A DNA stretch of 64,000 bases from contig NZ_KE384308.1 of the NCBI RefSeq assembly GCF_000425125.1, forward strand, positions 54,838 to 118,837. Reading direction: 5' to 3'. The stretch comes from Paenibacillus taiwanensis DSM 18679 (GTDB lineage Bacteria; Bacillota; Bacilli; Paenibacillales; Paenibacillaceae). This document shows, piece by piece, positions 8,045 to 17,632 of this stretch. How positions within the stretch are numbered: the first letter of the stretch is position 1; the number at the start of each line of letters is the position of its first letter. The notes under the pieces are model-generated. The model was not told the DNA's origin. It ran no database searches and saw only the letters and a list, made by a program, of their open reading frames with translations. The position numbers and the translations under genes were made by a program.

Positions 8045-8092
8045 TCAGCAGCAATAACCTCAGCAGCTTGGAGGCGCTAAGGTTACTGCTGA
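8045..8092 (-). terminator. Imperfect inverted repeat downstream of the phosphatase gene
   Basis: TCAGCAG-(3 nt)-TAACCT pairs with AGGTTA-CTGCTGA across a ~19-nt loop. No T tract follows, so termination function is uncertain. Confidence 0.35.
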
Positions 8093-8121
8093 GTTCAAGG
8101 TAAGAGGCCAGCTTTCGTGTA

Positions 8122-10434
8122 TTAATTCACGGGAACTGGATTAACAGGCACTTCGATGTCTCCAACTGCTGCGTTAGTGCTGACGAGAACAGGCTCCGAA
8201 TTATTTCGAACACCGGCTGCCTTTATAACAAATTGATAGCTTTTGCTTGAATCAACGTTTTTTACTGTATATTTGTAGTCGCTTTGACCTGCAACTGCTG
8301 GAATATAAACACTCCAGTGTTTGTTCACTTTATCATCGTGCTCATAAATCCTGAATCCTCTGACAGATTCTGTCGCACTTGAGGGCGATTTCCATGAAAT
8401 AACGGCTGTGCCACCGCTTTCAACCTTGACTTTAGCTTGCTCCACCTTATTAGGCTTAATGTCAGTTCGTTTGATGCTGTACTCATCGTATTTCTTCACG
8501 CCTTCTCCTTTTGCCGCCGTATAGGACGTAAATTTGAGTATGTCATTTGTGATCGAGACATCGGTGAACATTTTTTTAAACGGCTGCGCATTAATAACGG
8601 CAAAATAATCGTTATACCCAGGATATTTCTCATAAAATTTCCCGCCAACAGAGTTTGTCATTAGATACACCGTTCCCTGAGGATTAACGACATTCCCTTG
8701 GGCATCTTTTGCGACGTTTTTAATCGGCTTATCGTTCAGCATTTGATAAGATCTCATATACATGTGGTCATGTGCTTCAAATACGATATCTATACCCATC
8801 TCATCAAACACAGGTATCAAGTATTTCTTATAAAATTGGATGCGACTGTCTTCCCACTGTCCTGCGTTGTCACCTGAGGAATACGGACCTTTATGAAAAG
8901 ATACGAATTTCCACTTCTTATCCGTTTTTGCGACTTGATTCCTCATCCAATCCAGTTGAGCATTAAATTCAGGATCTACCCATTCCAGTTCCCCTTTTTT
9001 ATTGAGTGCTCCTTCGAACTGGGAGTTAAATTGCATAAAGAGCGCATCCCCATATTCAAAAGCGTAAACAGAACCTTCATGAGTGCCTGTAACTACACTT
9101 TTTGGTAAATTGAAATGATTGTAAAAGTTGTTGTTGTCTGTTGTTTCATCACCATCGTAGTCTTTCACTTCATGTCCACCCAGCACGGGAACAAACGGAA
9201 CTTGAGCAAATTCTCGATGTGGAACGCCTAGAAACCATTGCCATTGAGTTTCCAAGTCCCCATTATCGACGAGATCTCCGGTTAAAATAAAAAACTTCGG
9301 ATCGCCAATATGGTCTATCGCTTTCCAGAATGTATCTTGCCACAGCTCAAAAGTAGATTTGCTAGAGCCTTGCGAGTCGGAGCCGACAACAAAGCGAAAA
9401 TCGGTATAATTCGCTTGATCGGTCGTAAATGAACCAATAGGACCCCAACCATCAGCATCACCGTTACCTACACGGTACTTATACGACGTACCTGGCTTGA
9501 GCTGATTAGCAATGACTTTATGGCTTGCAAATTTTTCTTTTTTCTTCGTAGATCGATCTCCTTTTACCATAAATGTCTCAACAATTGTGGAGCTTCCCGT
9601 ATACACTTTTGCTTTCGTTTCTGGGAATATATCATTTACTACGTCCGTGGCCTCAACAACTTGCACTTTTGTCCCTGTGACGTTTGTCGATGTGTACCAT
9701 GCAAAGGCTAAACTTGTTTTGGGGTCGCCGTTAAATGTCATATTTACTAGCTGGGGTGTTTTTTGAGAAATTAGCGTTTTGCGTTCACCTTTCACCACAA
9801 TATCTCTTATTCTGCTAGAGCCCGTGCTCCCGATTGAACTGCCTCCTGACACGCTCGTATTAGAGGTTAATATCCAGCGAACATATAAGCGCTCTTGATC
9901 ATTGGCTTCGTTAGGTAGTGCCGTATCTACTAGTGAAGCTGCGCTATTGTAATCGGTTCCAAGTAGAAGCGTACCTTTATTCACGTCTTTCCAATTTGTT
10001 GCATCTGTACTGATTTGGACTTTAAAATCTCGTGGCCCTGTTGAGGAGGATTTTTGTTGTGAGGATAACGTAATTTGTTCTAGCCCTTTAGTGGAAAGCG
10101 TGGCAACCCATGCTTTTTTGTCTTTACCATTGTTCCAGCCTTGATAACGAATACTTTTCTCAGTTTCATCCAAAGTAAACCCTTGTCTTGTACTACCCCC
10201 AATCTCTTGAACGATCGTGGAGGCATCTTTATAGAGTCCAGCTGTGGCATTAAACACTCCAGGGTCGTTTTTAATTCCCGTAAAATCCCACTTAGCTGCA
10301 ATTTCAGCAGCAGCCACCGCTGGCTGATCTTCCACTTCCTCCGCAAACGCTAACGGGTTGAATAACAACACAAACATTAACAACATGGCAACTGATCGAT
10401 AGCATTGCTTGTGCCAAGCATAATTAATTTGCAT
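8122..10434 (-). CDS. Secreted purple-acid-phosphatase-like metallophosphoesterase with fibronectin III domain
   Basis: 770 aa with a signal peptide (hydrophobic residues ~13-30, cleavage after AFA). A beta-rich N-terminal region resembles a discoidin-like module, followed by a PAP N-terminal fibronectin-like domain (~235-340) and a calcineurin-like metallophosphoesterase core (~345-600). Metal motifs visible are VVGSDSQG, LTGDLVDNGDLETQW, VLGGHE, SFHKGPY and FEAHDHMYMRS. The usual GNHE box reads GGHE, replacing the conserved metal-ligand Asn, so activity could be altered. A fibronectin type III-like domain follows (~660-755). Such enzymes hydrolyse phosphate esters outside the cell. The ATG follows GAGGAAAGTAGGG. 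Confidence 0.85.
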   Translation of the reverse strand: MQINYAWHKQCYRSVAMLLMFVLLFNPLAFAEEVEDQPAVAAAEIAAKWDFTGIKNDPGVFNATAGLYKDASTIVQEIGGSTRQGFTLDETEKSIRYQGWNNGKDKKAWVATLSTKGLEQITLSSQQKSSSTGPRDFKVQISTDATNWKDVNKGTLLLGTDYNSAASLVDTALPNEANDQERLYVRWILTSNTSVSGGSSIGSTGSSRIRDIVVKGERKTLISQKTPQLVNMTFNGDPKTSLAFAWYTSTNVTGTKVQVVEATDVVNDIFPETKAKVYTGSSTIVETFMVKGDRSTKKKEKFASHKVIANQLKPGTSYKYRVGNGDADGWGPIGSFTTDQANYTDFRFVVGSDSQGSSKSTFELWQDTFWKAIDHIGDPKFFILTGDLVDNGDLETQWQWFLGVPHREFAQVPFVPVLGGHEVKDYDGDETTDNNNFYNHFNLPKSVVTGTHEGSVYAFEYGDALFMQFNSQFEGALNKKGELEWVDPEFNAQLDWMRNQVAKTDKKWKFVSFHKGPYSSGDNAGQWEDSRIQFYKKYLIPVFDEMGIDIVFEAHDHMYMRSYQMLNDKPIKNVAKDAQGNVVNPQGTVYLMTNSVGGKFYEKYPGYNDYFAVINAQPFKKMFTDVSITNDILKFTSYTAAKGEGVKKYDEYSIKRTDIKPNKVEQAKVKVESGGTAVISWKSPSSATESVRGFRIYEHDDKVNKHWSVYIPAVAGQSDYKYTVKNVDSSKSYQFVIKAAGVRNNSEPVLVSTNAAVGDIEVPVNPVPVN

Positions 10435-10517
10435 TTTTTCCCTACTTTCCTCATAAAATATAAATTTTCATTCAAAGTGATGGTATCACACTATTATGTT
10501 ATGCCTAATCTATTTAC

Positions 10518-12443
10518 TTAAACTATAAATTTTAGATTAAGAAAAGCGGAATAATAACGAACAGTAAGAACCGCAAACACGAAGTAAACCAACGTATAGA
10601 TCGTCATGGCAATAGCTGCGGGAATGGAAATGTCTGATAACGTCAGCGCTGAGACTGTTTTTACGGCAAAGAAGGAATGTACAAGCCCGATTACAAGCGG
10701 TATTGCAAACACAAATAGCTGTTTGCGGATAATGCCACTTATCATTTCACGTTCCCCGAATCCGAGCTGCCGTAGAATCGTATAGCAATTCCTCTCCTGC
10801 TCCGCCTCTGCCATCTGTTTGAAATACAAGATGCTGCCTGTCGCGGTCATAAAAACAAGTCCAAGAAAGCCTGCAATAAAGAGGGTGAGTCCAAATTTTA
10901 GATGAGCGTCCTTATAATACGCGTAGAAACTCGGTCTATACTTGTCTGCTTTAATATATCTCTCATAGTAATCAGAAGCCGCTGCGCGATCACTCATAAG
11001 CGCAATCTGATAAGTATCAATATGAACAATTTCCTGTTCTGGAACAATAGGTATCAGCTGGCGAATATCTGCTAGCGTCGCCTCGGAGACGATCAATTGA
11101 CTGCCCTGCACGTTAAAGTTCATCATATAACGATTAATGCCTTCGCTCACATTTATTAGGGCGTAACCCCCGTATGTTCCCAAATAAGCTACCTGCGGAA
11201 AATTAAAATTTCGCTCCGTGCTTAATAGTTTCCTGAGGCCACTATACCAGATGGCCTCACCTTGCCCCGGTACAACAATATCGGCACCACTTGCTTGCAG
11301 TTGTTCTGCTGCAAGCAGCAATATGCTGTGTCTATCCTCCGTCCCTGTTCCAAATCTACCTGTTAGTCGAACAGCCTCAATTGGTTGATGTACAAATGTA
11401 AGGCCAGCCGACTCCAACTCAGCACGAAACGAATTTGCATCGTGCTCATTATTTTCAAAAATAAAATCGTATGGCAGCATAGCTCGAGCCTCACTCTCGG
11501 CTGAGTAGTAAAGCGAGTAAGCGATTGCTACCATTGTCAATGTCATGGCAGACAAAACCGTAATCAACGTAAGAGATAGCGCATTTGATTTCATCCGATG
11601 CATGATCGGTGCCAGTGATAAGCTGTTTTTCAATCCAAGCTGTCCATTCTTAATTCTACGAATCTGGTAGAACAGCCAACCAATCGTTACACGAAATACG
11701 AGATAAGTTCCCAGAATGATCGAGGCGAGAATGACCAGTATTTGTAATAGAAATGCTGGGCCGAGCGTTTGATTGGAGAGCAGGTAAGCCGCTACGATCA
11801 ATACAATTCCGAGCAGTCCCATCATAGAAGACAAAACTGCTCTAGGTCGCACTGGTTGATCGCCTTGACGTTCCCCCTCAAGCAGTTCTATAAGCGCAGT
11901 GAAGTAAACTTTGTACAACGTTTGTATTAGTGTAAGGGCGATGAGTATAGTAAACACAATGGCAGTTTGAATTGCTGCTGAGCTGGAGAATGAGATGGTG
12001 AGTACATTTTTACTATCAATCAGTTTTAATAGGATGAGTAAAAAAAGTCGTGACACAAGCGCGCCGCTCGTTATCCCGATGAATAGAGCCCCCATCCCAA
12101 GTAATACATTTTCCGTTATGAGCAGCAGCCCCACGCTCCTGCGGGTAAGGCCAACAAGCTGATATAATCCGATTTCCCTGCTGCGTCTCATCAGGAAGAC
12201 GTTGTTTGCATAGATCACGAAAATGATCATAATCGCAACGAGTAAAATGCCTGACACTTTAAGTAACAAAACGAACTCGATATCTTTGAAGGTAGCTGCC
12301 ATGATTAAAGAATCATTGGCCAAAGTAGCAAACACAAAATATAGGGCAGTACTCATCATAAACGCGAAAAAATATAGATAGTTATGTTTCATATTACTCC
12401 GCATACTACGGATGACCAGTTCACGCAGGGTCAACGTGGTCAC
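10518..12443 (-). CDS. Bce-type ABC transporter permease (FtsX-like, peptide antibiotic detoxification)
   Basis: 641 aa with the BceB-like layout. Four N-terminal membrane segments are followed by further pairs, and a ~200-residue extracellular domain (about residues 310-510) lies between segments near the middle and the final FtsX triplet. The N-terminal TLRELVIRSMRSNMKHNYLYFF is typical. The start is a GTG overlapping the ATPase gene by 23 bp. BceAB-type transporters remove bacitracin, lantibiotics or defensins from lipid II-cycle intermediates and also act as the sensor for their histidine kinase. The peptide recognised is not predictable. Confidence 0.9.
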   Translation of the reverse strand: MTTLTLRELVIRSMRSNMKHNYLYFFAFMMSTALYFVFATLANDSLIMAATFKDIEFVLLLKVSGILLVAIMIIFVIYANNVFLMRRSREIGLYQLVGLTRRSVGLLLITENVLLGMGALFIGITSGALVSRLFLLILLKLIDSKNVLTISFSSSAAIQTAIVFTILIALTLIQTLYKVYFTALIELLEGERQGDQPVRPRAVLSSMMGLLGIVLIVAAYLLSNQTLGPAFLLQILVILASIILGTYLVFRVTIGWLFYQIRRIKNGQLGLKNSLSLAPIMHRMKSNALSLTLITVLSAMTLTMVAIAYSLYYSAESEARAMLPYDFIFENNEHDANSFRAELESAGLTFVHQPIEAVRLTGRFGTGTEDRHSILLLAAEQLQASGADIVVPGQGEAIWYSGLRKLLSTERNFNFPQVAYLGTYGGYALINVSEGINRYMMNFNVQGSQLIVSEATLADIRQLIPIVPEQEIVHIDTYQIALMSDRAAASDYYERYIKADKYRPSFYAYYKDAHLKFGLTLFIAGFLGLVFMTATGSILYFKQMAEAEQERNCYTILRQLGFGEREMISGIIRKQLFVFAIPLVIGLVHSFFAVKTVSALTLSDISIPAAIAMTIYTLVYFVFAVLTVRYYSAFLNLKFIV

Positions 12444-13206
12444 CCCCGAGCACCGCCTGCACGTTCATAATCTCCGTGTAGAAAGTTTGTCGCGTTTTGC
12501 TGCCACGATATAATTCTGAATACACCATACCATCCTTCAAAAACACGACACGACTGCAATAACTCGATGCGATTGGATCATGAGTCACCATTAATATGGT
12601 AATGCTGCGCTGGCGATTGAGCTTCTCCATTATCTCTAATAGCGAGGTGGCAGCTCTCGAGTCTAGCGCACCTGTTGGCTCATCCGCAAATAGTAGAGCA
12701 GGTTCATGAATCAAAGCTCGTGCTGCAGATGTCCGCTGCCGCTGCCCGCCAGAAATTTCATGGGGGTATTTATGGGCAATTTCTAGGATGCCTAGATCGG
12801 ATGCTATTTGCTGAAATTTAGCCTCTACTTCTTTTTTCTTCATTTTACCAAGTGATATGGACAGTAGAATGTTTTCTTTCACCGTGAGCATGTCAAGCAA
12901 ATTGTAATCCTGAAAGATGAATCCAAGCTTATTACATCGGAAAGTGGAGCGTTCAGCGTCTTTCATAGTCGAGATGTCGACATCTTCGACTACTACTTTT
13001 CCCGCCGTCGCTTTATCCATTGTCGCCAGCACATTGATCAACGTCGACTTTCCCGACCCTGACGGTCCCATAATACCGACAAATTCGCCTTCCACGATAC
13101 GTAGATTGATACCCCTGAGTGCCTGCTGAACATTACCCTTGATACCATACGATTTTCGGAGTTGTTGCGCATGCAGCACAGTTTTTTTCATATCACTCTG
13201 AATCAT
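12421..13206 (-). CDS. Bce-type ABC transporter ATP-binding protein
   Basis: 261 aa. Walker [11 protein letters not shown]-loop FIFQDYNLLDMLTVKEN, signature ISGGQRQRT, Walker B LLFADEPTGALDS and H-loop MVTHDP place it in the MacB/BceA/LolD group. ATG 13206 sits eight bases after GGGGGG. The 3' end overlaps the permease start, so both are translationally coupled. With the kinase and regulator upstream in the same orientation it forms a complete four-gene Bce module. Confidence 0.93.
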   Translation of the reverse strand: MIQSDMKKTVLHAQQLRKSYGIKGNVQQALRGINLRIVEGEFVGIMGPSGSGKSTLINVLATMDKATAGKVVVEDVDISTMKDAERSTFRCNKLGFIFQDYNLLDMLTVKENILLSISLGKMKKKEVEAKFQQIASDLGILEIAHKYPHEISGGQRQRTSAARALIHEPALLFADEPTGALDSRAATSLLEIMEKLNRQRSITILMVTHDPIASSYCSRVVFLKDGMVYSELYRGSKTRQTFYTEIMNVQAVLGGDHVDPA

Positions 13207-13298
13207 TCGCGTTGCCCCCCACTCTGAATCAATATTGATTTAAGTGAACCAGGTCATTTAGACACATTGTCAGCCATATATTGTCGATCCCATAACTG

Positions 13299-14321
13299 TT
13301 ATGTCTGAACAGGTTCAAACAGATGATGTGAATAGAACGTCATTCCAATCTTTGTCCCTATGTGGAGATCCGACTGTACTGTTAAGGTAATACCGATTTT
13401 GAACGCAACAGCTTGTGCTAAATAGAGCCCCAATCCGGTTGCTGCATTTTGCAATCTTCCGTTTTCCCCCGTAAACCCTTTATCAAAAATTCGAGGCAGG
13501 TCATGGGCGGCAATACCCGGCCCTTCATCCTTGATTATTAGTTGGATATGTCCATCTGGCGTGACTGTAGTTGTGATCCATATTGTGCCACCTGTGTAGC
13601 TGTATTTAACCGCATTGGTCAGCAATTGCCGAATGATGAAACAGCACCATTTATGGTCTGTCGTAACCAAAGCCTCTTCTCCTTCAATCTCGACGGCTAT
13701 ATTTTTCTCCACACACCAGGGAGCCAGCTCGCGTATTTCCTGGAGAGCAAGCTGCTGAATCCCGATTTGTTCCAATCTATAATCTGACTCTAGCGATGAC
13801 AAACGTGAAATGTACAACTGTTGGTCAATGAGCAGATGAATGCGGAGCCATTCTGATTCAACTTTACGCAGCTCTGGATGGCTCCTATGCGTATCTATCA
13901 TCAATTTCATAGCAGTCAGCGGGGCTTTCACTTCATGTACCCAGGCGGCAATATAATCTTTTTCCATAGACTGGGCAGCATGGCTATCTGAAAGTTTACG
14001 TGAATACCAGCGACCCACTTCCTGCAAAAGCTGATTTGTAGCTTTTTCGTTGTAGTATTTAGGGGACGGCAACATTTCAATCCAATCTTCATCTATCTGT
14101 TGAGCTAGATTTGACATCATCCGCACATATTTCATTTCTTTTCCAAAGCGCCAACCTACAAACACTGTCATGGACAAAATAAGCATCAAGTTTAAATAAA
14201 GTATCGATTCAGTTCTGATCGTAATACCATGATCGATCCAAATGAGCAAATCGACGAATAACAAGGAAAGCAGAAAAAAAACAATCCAGCTCGTCCTGTC
14301 AGCCAAATATCGGATTAACAA
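13299..14321 (-). CDS. BceS-like intramembrane-sensing histidine kinase
   Basis: 340 aa with two closely spaced N-terminal membrane helices (~residues 12-30 and 37-55), almost no extracellular loop, and no HAMP or Cache domain. This is the hallmark of BceS kinases that are activated by the partner ABC permease. The phosphoacceptor His lies in AAWVHEVKAPLTAMKL (~residue 128). The ATP domain shows the N-box LLTNAVKYS, and IKDEGPGI and GLGLYLAQA. It starts with TTG, one base after the regulator's stop codon, with GGGGGAAG as ribosome binding site. Confidence 0.92.
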   Translation of the reverse strand: MLIRYLADRTSWIVFFLLSLLFVDLLIWIDHGITIRTESILYLNLMLILSMTVFVGWRFGKEMKYVRMMSNLAQQIDEDWIEMLPSPKYYNEKATNQLLQEVGRWYSRKLSDSHAAQSMEKDYIAAWVHEVKAPLTAMKLMIDTHRSHPELRKVESEWLRIHLLIDQQLYISRLSSLESDYRLEQIGIQQLALQEIRELAPWCVEKNIAVEIEGEEALVTTDHKWCCFIIRQLLTNAVKYSYTGGTIWITTTVTPDGHIQLIIKDEGPGIAAHDLPRIFDKGFTGENGRLQNAATGLGLYLAQAVAFKIGITLTVQSDLHIGTKIGMTFYSHHLFEPVQT

Positions 14322-14322
14322 G

Positions 14323-15030
14323 TTACTTCCCCCTTATTATCGTTGCCGCCATATAGCCAAGTCCTTTCTTCGTGACTATGGCATCCTCCAATTGGAACAC
14401 CGTTAGCTTTTGGCGCAGCCGAGTAATATTCGCAGTTAACGTATTGTCATTAACGAAACGTTCATCATCCCACAACTTGCGGATTAGTTCATCACGAGAT
14501 ATCACGGTATCCTTCGCCTTGACTAGCAATATGAGTATAAAGAACTCATTCTTAGTTAACACCACGTCCTGTCCATCTTTACGGATCAGCATTCGATTCA
14601 TATCGATTATGGAGCCATTCCATTCGATCAGATCGATCGCTTCCTCTCCATAAGCATAAGTTCGGCGAAGGATCGCTTGAATTTGGGCCAACAGTACATC
14701 CATATGAAACGGCTTTTGAATATAATCGTCAGCCCCCATATTCATCGCCATAATCATATCTAACGGATGATCACGCGATGATAGAAACAGAATCGGCACG
14801 TTTGACAACGCCCGAATCTCCCGACACCAATAAAAACCATCGTACATCGGGAGTTGGATATCAATGATGACCAGTTGAGGCTGCGCGTTAATAAAAGTGT
14901 GCATGACATCGTCATACCGCTCCGGTCCCATGACGTGAAACGACCATTGCTCCAGCCTCTCTTTTAAGGAGTTGAAAATAGCAGCATCGTCTTCTATAAT
15001 CAAAATGTTTAAATCCATAACGGTCATCAT
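14323..15030 (-). CDS. OmpR-family response regulator of the Bce-type module
   Basis: About 235 aa. The receiver begins DLNILIIEDDAAIFNSL with acidic pocket residues, the phospho-Asp lies in QLVIIDIQLPMYDG, and Lys in DYIQKPFH. A winged-helix DNA-binding domain follows (TKNEFFILILLVK, TANITRLRQKL). The best start is the ATG pair at 15030/15027 right after AGGAGGGG. The longer reading to 15078 would lack a ribosome binding site. It should activate the downstream transporter genes on kinase signalling. A Fur-box-like sequence lies 34 bp upstream. Confidence 0.9.
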   Translation of the reverse strand: MMTVMDLNILIIEDDAAIFNSLKERLEQWSFHVMGPERYDDVMHTFINAQPQLVIIDIQLPMYDGFYWCREIRALSNVPILFLSSRDHPLDMIMAMNMGADDYIQKPFHMDVLLAQIQAILRRTYAYGEEAIDLIEWNGSIIDMNRMLIRKDGQDVVLTKNEFFILILLVKAKDTVISRDELIRKLWDDERFVNDNTLTANITRLRQKLTVFQLEDAIVTKKGLGYMAATIIRGK

Positions 15031-15063
15031 CCCCTCCTGCGATTGTCGCGCTGATATAAATTT

Positions 15064-15082
15064 TATAATGATAATCATCCGC
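15064..15082. promoter_or_regulatory. Fur-box-like sequence upstream of the Bce-type regulator
   Basis: TATAATGATAATCATCCGC agrees at 15 of 19 positions with the classical Fur consensus by eye. Fur control of a peptide-detoxification module would be unusual, so this is a candidate only. Confidence 0.4.
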
Positions 15083-15192
15083 GGCTTTCTTTTATCATAT
15101 CATTCCAATTTCGTATTTAAAAAAGAACATCGCGACTGTATTCCAACACAAAAAGGAGAGGCAGCTGCGCCCCTCTCACTTATGTTTACTCC

Positions 15193-17301
15193 CTAGTTCG
15201 GAAGCAGCATCGTAAATAGCAGCGCTGCCAATTCCTGCTTGTTCAGAGCCCGCTGCGAGTCGTAGTCGATTGTGCCATTTGTTTCGATCACCTCCGGTCC
15301 ATGCAGCTTCCATTTCACAATAGAACTGACTGCTTCGACAGCCCATTTTGATGTTCCAGGCGCTAATGCAGCCGTAGCATCCGGCACTCGAATATCCGAT
15401 CCCGCCATTATGCGAAAAACTATAGCGGCTGCCTCTTCTCGGCGAATCGGACGGTCTGGTTCGAACAAGCCATCTTTTGTCCCATTCAACAGACCTGCCT
15501 CTGCAGCCCCTTGAATATCTTTTCGATACGGAGAGTGTTCAATATCCTTAAATGAAGACGGGTTGGTGGACTCAGAAATATTCCATATTGCGTTAAAAAC
15601 ATGAATGAAGTCTCCTCGAGTTATGGGCTGCATAGGATGAAACGGCTTAGACAGATCATCTGTTAAGAAACCGAGCGCTTTCAAGCCATGAATGTAACTG
15701 TTATAGGGATGATCAACCGATACGTCTGGGAAACCTTGCTGGTTCTCTGCCATTTTAGCAGCATAGCTGAATGGATTCGCATATTTGAGATAAACAATGC
15801 GGCCGTTTGCATCCATTTTGAACGCGAGCGGCTTCCCCTGTTCATCCACAAACAATAGATCATCAACCTGCTTCAGCTTTTTATTATGGCTGTAAGGATC
15901 ACTTACCATGAGTGCACCGTCGCCTGTAACTTCAACTTTGGTCATTAACTTAATTCTCAAGTCGGAATACAGGCCCTCGAACTTGGCAAGTGTGGCTTTG
16001 GAATGTGGTTGAAAGCCCATTCTTCCAAATACGGGTTTACGATCAGCATAATAATGATCCATAAAGGCGGCAAATAAATCTTTGCGCACATCTTGATTCG
16101 TGTTATAAGAGACGAAGACACCTGTTTTGCGCTCTGGCAGCAGCCACAGCAACGAGCTGAAACCAAGAATATCGCCGCCTTTGGAGATCACTTCTTCGCC
16201 GTTTGTACTGGACAGATCTACAGACGACTCAAAGCCGTATGTCATATCTGGCATCTCCGGGTGGATGGCGATGTGGTACGACGACATCGCCTTCACAGAT
16301 GGAGGCGACAAAATAACAGTACCATCAACAGCCCGGCCATCGTTGAGGAAAGCCCTCATAAATAACGCCATATCAGAGGCTGTCGATATCATACTGCCCT
16401 CTGGCCACTCGGTCGGCGACAAATCGTACGCCGGAATGGCGTTATTTCCCATGTCGTAAGATGTTACCATACGTCCGGCCAGATTTTTCGTTAGCTTAAA
16501 GCTGCTTGAAGTCATGCCAAGCGGTTGAAATAGATGCTTTTGCATATAGCTTCCAAAGGACTCTCCACTTACTTGCTGCACGATGTATCCTTGCAGCCTC
16601 GTGGCGAAATTATCATACATGTATGATGTTCCGGGCTCACGAACGACCGGCGGGAACTGCACGAAAATACTTTCTTTTAGTGAAATCGGCTTCTGAGAAG
16701 CATCTGTCAAATAGCTGGCATCTGCAGGTTCACGCACTTCAAATCCAGTCGTATGTGTTAACAGGTTCTCAATCGTGACGGGTGTACGGAATGGATTGGT
16801 TACTTTGTAACCATCCAGATACTTTTCAATATTGTCCTGAAGTGAAATCTTCCCCTGCTCGACGAGCTGCATAACGGCGGCTGCCGTGAACACTTTGGAT
16901 ACAGAAGCAATTCGAAAGGTCGATCGACTTGGGTCTACAGGCGACTTCGACCTTTGATCAGTCATACCGTAGCCCTTGGACACAAGCACCTTACCGTCTT
17001 GAACAACGGATACTGTAATAGCCCCTGCCTTTCGCTTGATGGCATCCTTTGCAAAAAAAGCGTCCAAAAACGCCTCAACCTCGCTGGCTTCAACTGGCCC
17101 ACTCGTGTAATTCATCAACGGCACATTATCTGTTAGAAGAAGGGCATTATGGACGTTGGAGGCCATCTGTTTGACGACGTCCGTTCGATTCGCTTCTCGC
17201 TGCTTCTGAGCGTACACACTTGTTTCTGCAGCGAGGCTGATCACCAGTACAGTGGTCAGTATACTAAGTACGCGTGGGATTTGATTTCGACGCATCTTCA
17301 A
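15193..17301 (-). CDS. Surface serine hydrolase (class C beta-lactamase fold) with C-terminal SLH repeats
   Basis: 702 aa with a signal peptide (residues ~8-31, cleavage near VYA-Q). The beta-lactamase/DD-peptidase domain (~80-450) shows S133-x-x-K136 in IASVSKVFTA, the YDN box in SYMYDNFATRLQGYIVQ and the KGG box in VISKGGDILGF. A linker region leads to SLH-type repeats (~515-700) with TRGDFIHVFNAIW, AAEAGLLNGTKDGLFEPDRPIRREEAAAIVFRI and RALNKQELAALLF. SLH repeats bind pyruvylated secondary wall polymer, so it is cell-surface attached. Such enzymes act as D-aminopeptidases, carboxypeptidases or esterases; the substrate is unknown. The TTG start follows AAGGAGAGG. Confidence 0.9.
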   Translation of the reverse strand: MKMRRNQIPRVLSILTTVLVISLAAETSVYAQKQREANRTDVVKQMASNVHNALLLTDNVPLMNYTSGPVEASEVEAFLDAFFAKDAIKRKAGAITVSVVQDGKVLVSKGYGMTDQRSKSPVDPSRSTFRIASVSKVFTAAAVMQLVEQGKISLQDNIEKYLDGYKVTNPFRTPVTIENLLTHTTGFEVREPADASYLTDASQKPISLKESIFVQFPPVVREPGTSYMYDNFATRLQGYIVQQVSGESFGSYMQKHLFQPLGMTSSSFKLTKNLAGRMVTSYDMGNNAIPAYDLSPTEWPEGSMISTASDMALFMRAFLNDGRAVDGTVILSPPSVKAMSSYHIAIHPEMPDMTYGFESSVDLSSTNGEEVISKGGDILGFSSLLWLLPERKTGVFVSYNTNQDVRKDLFAAFMDHYYADRKPVFGRMGFQPHSKATLAKFEGLYSDLRIKLMTKVEVTGDGALMVSDPYSHNKKLKQVDDLLFVDEQGKPLAFKMDANGRIVYLKYANPFSYAAKMAENQQGFPDVSVDHPYNSYIHGLKALGFLTDDLSKPFHPMQPITRGDFIHVFNAIWNISESTNPSSFKDIEHSPYRKDIQGAAEAGLLNGTKDGLFEPDRPIRREEAAAIVFRIMAGSDIRVPDATAALAPGTSKWAVEAVSSIVKWKLHGPEVIETNGTIDYDSQRALNKQELAALLFTMLLPN

Positions 17302-17545
17302 CTTAAATCCTCTCCTTAATTTCTAAAATTTGAACCCGGTATCCAACAACTTAATGCAAGAGCTACAGCTGCTAGTTAACTAGGATGTGTCGGAATATAT
17401 TCTATTTAGTGGCAGTTCTTATCCTCTTCTTGTACTTTTATTGTATTGTTTACATAGGCCATCGTCGCTCGATTAAGATGACAAGTAAGAGCGAAAATGT
17501 GACATTCTTATCACATTCGATAAACCTGATATCATAGTAGACAAT

Positions 17546-17585
17546 AAAAAATCACCAATCCCAATTACGGTTTTGGTGATTTCTA
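17546..17585. terminator. Bidirectional-looking terminator
   Basis: AATCACCAA (17550-17558) pairs with TTGGTGATT (17573-17581). The flanking A run on the left gives a T run on the minus strand, after the phosphotransferase gene. The rest of 17302-17632 holds nothing supportable. Confidence 0.8.
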
Positions 17586-17632
17586 TATGAATGAGTCTGC
17601 TGTTAGTGAGTCCTTTATTCGTTGCTGACAAG

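Noticed and set aside
13285-13305. CATAAC/GTTATG palindrome as another dif-like site
   Set aside because: Too short, lacks the TTTACATAA arm and lies at the kinase gene end by chance.
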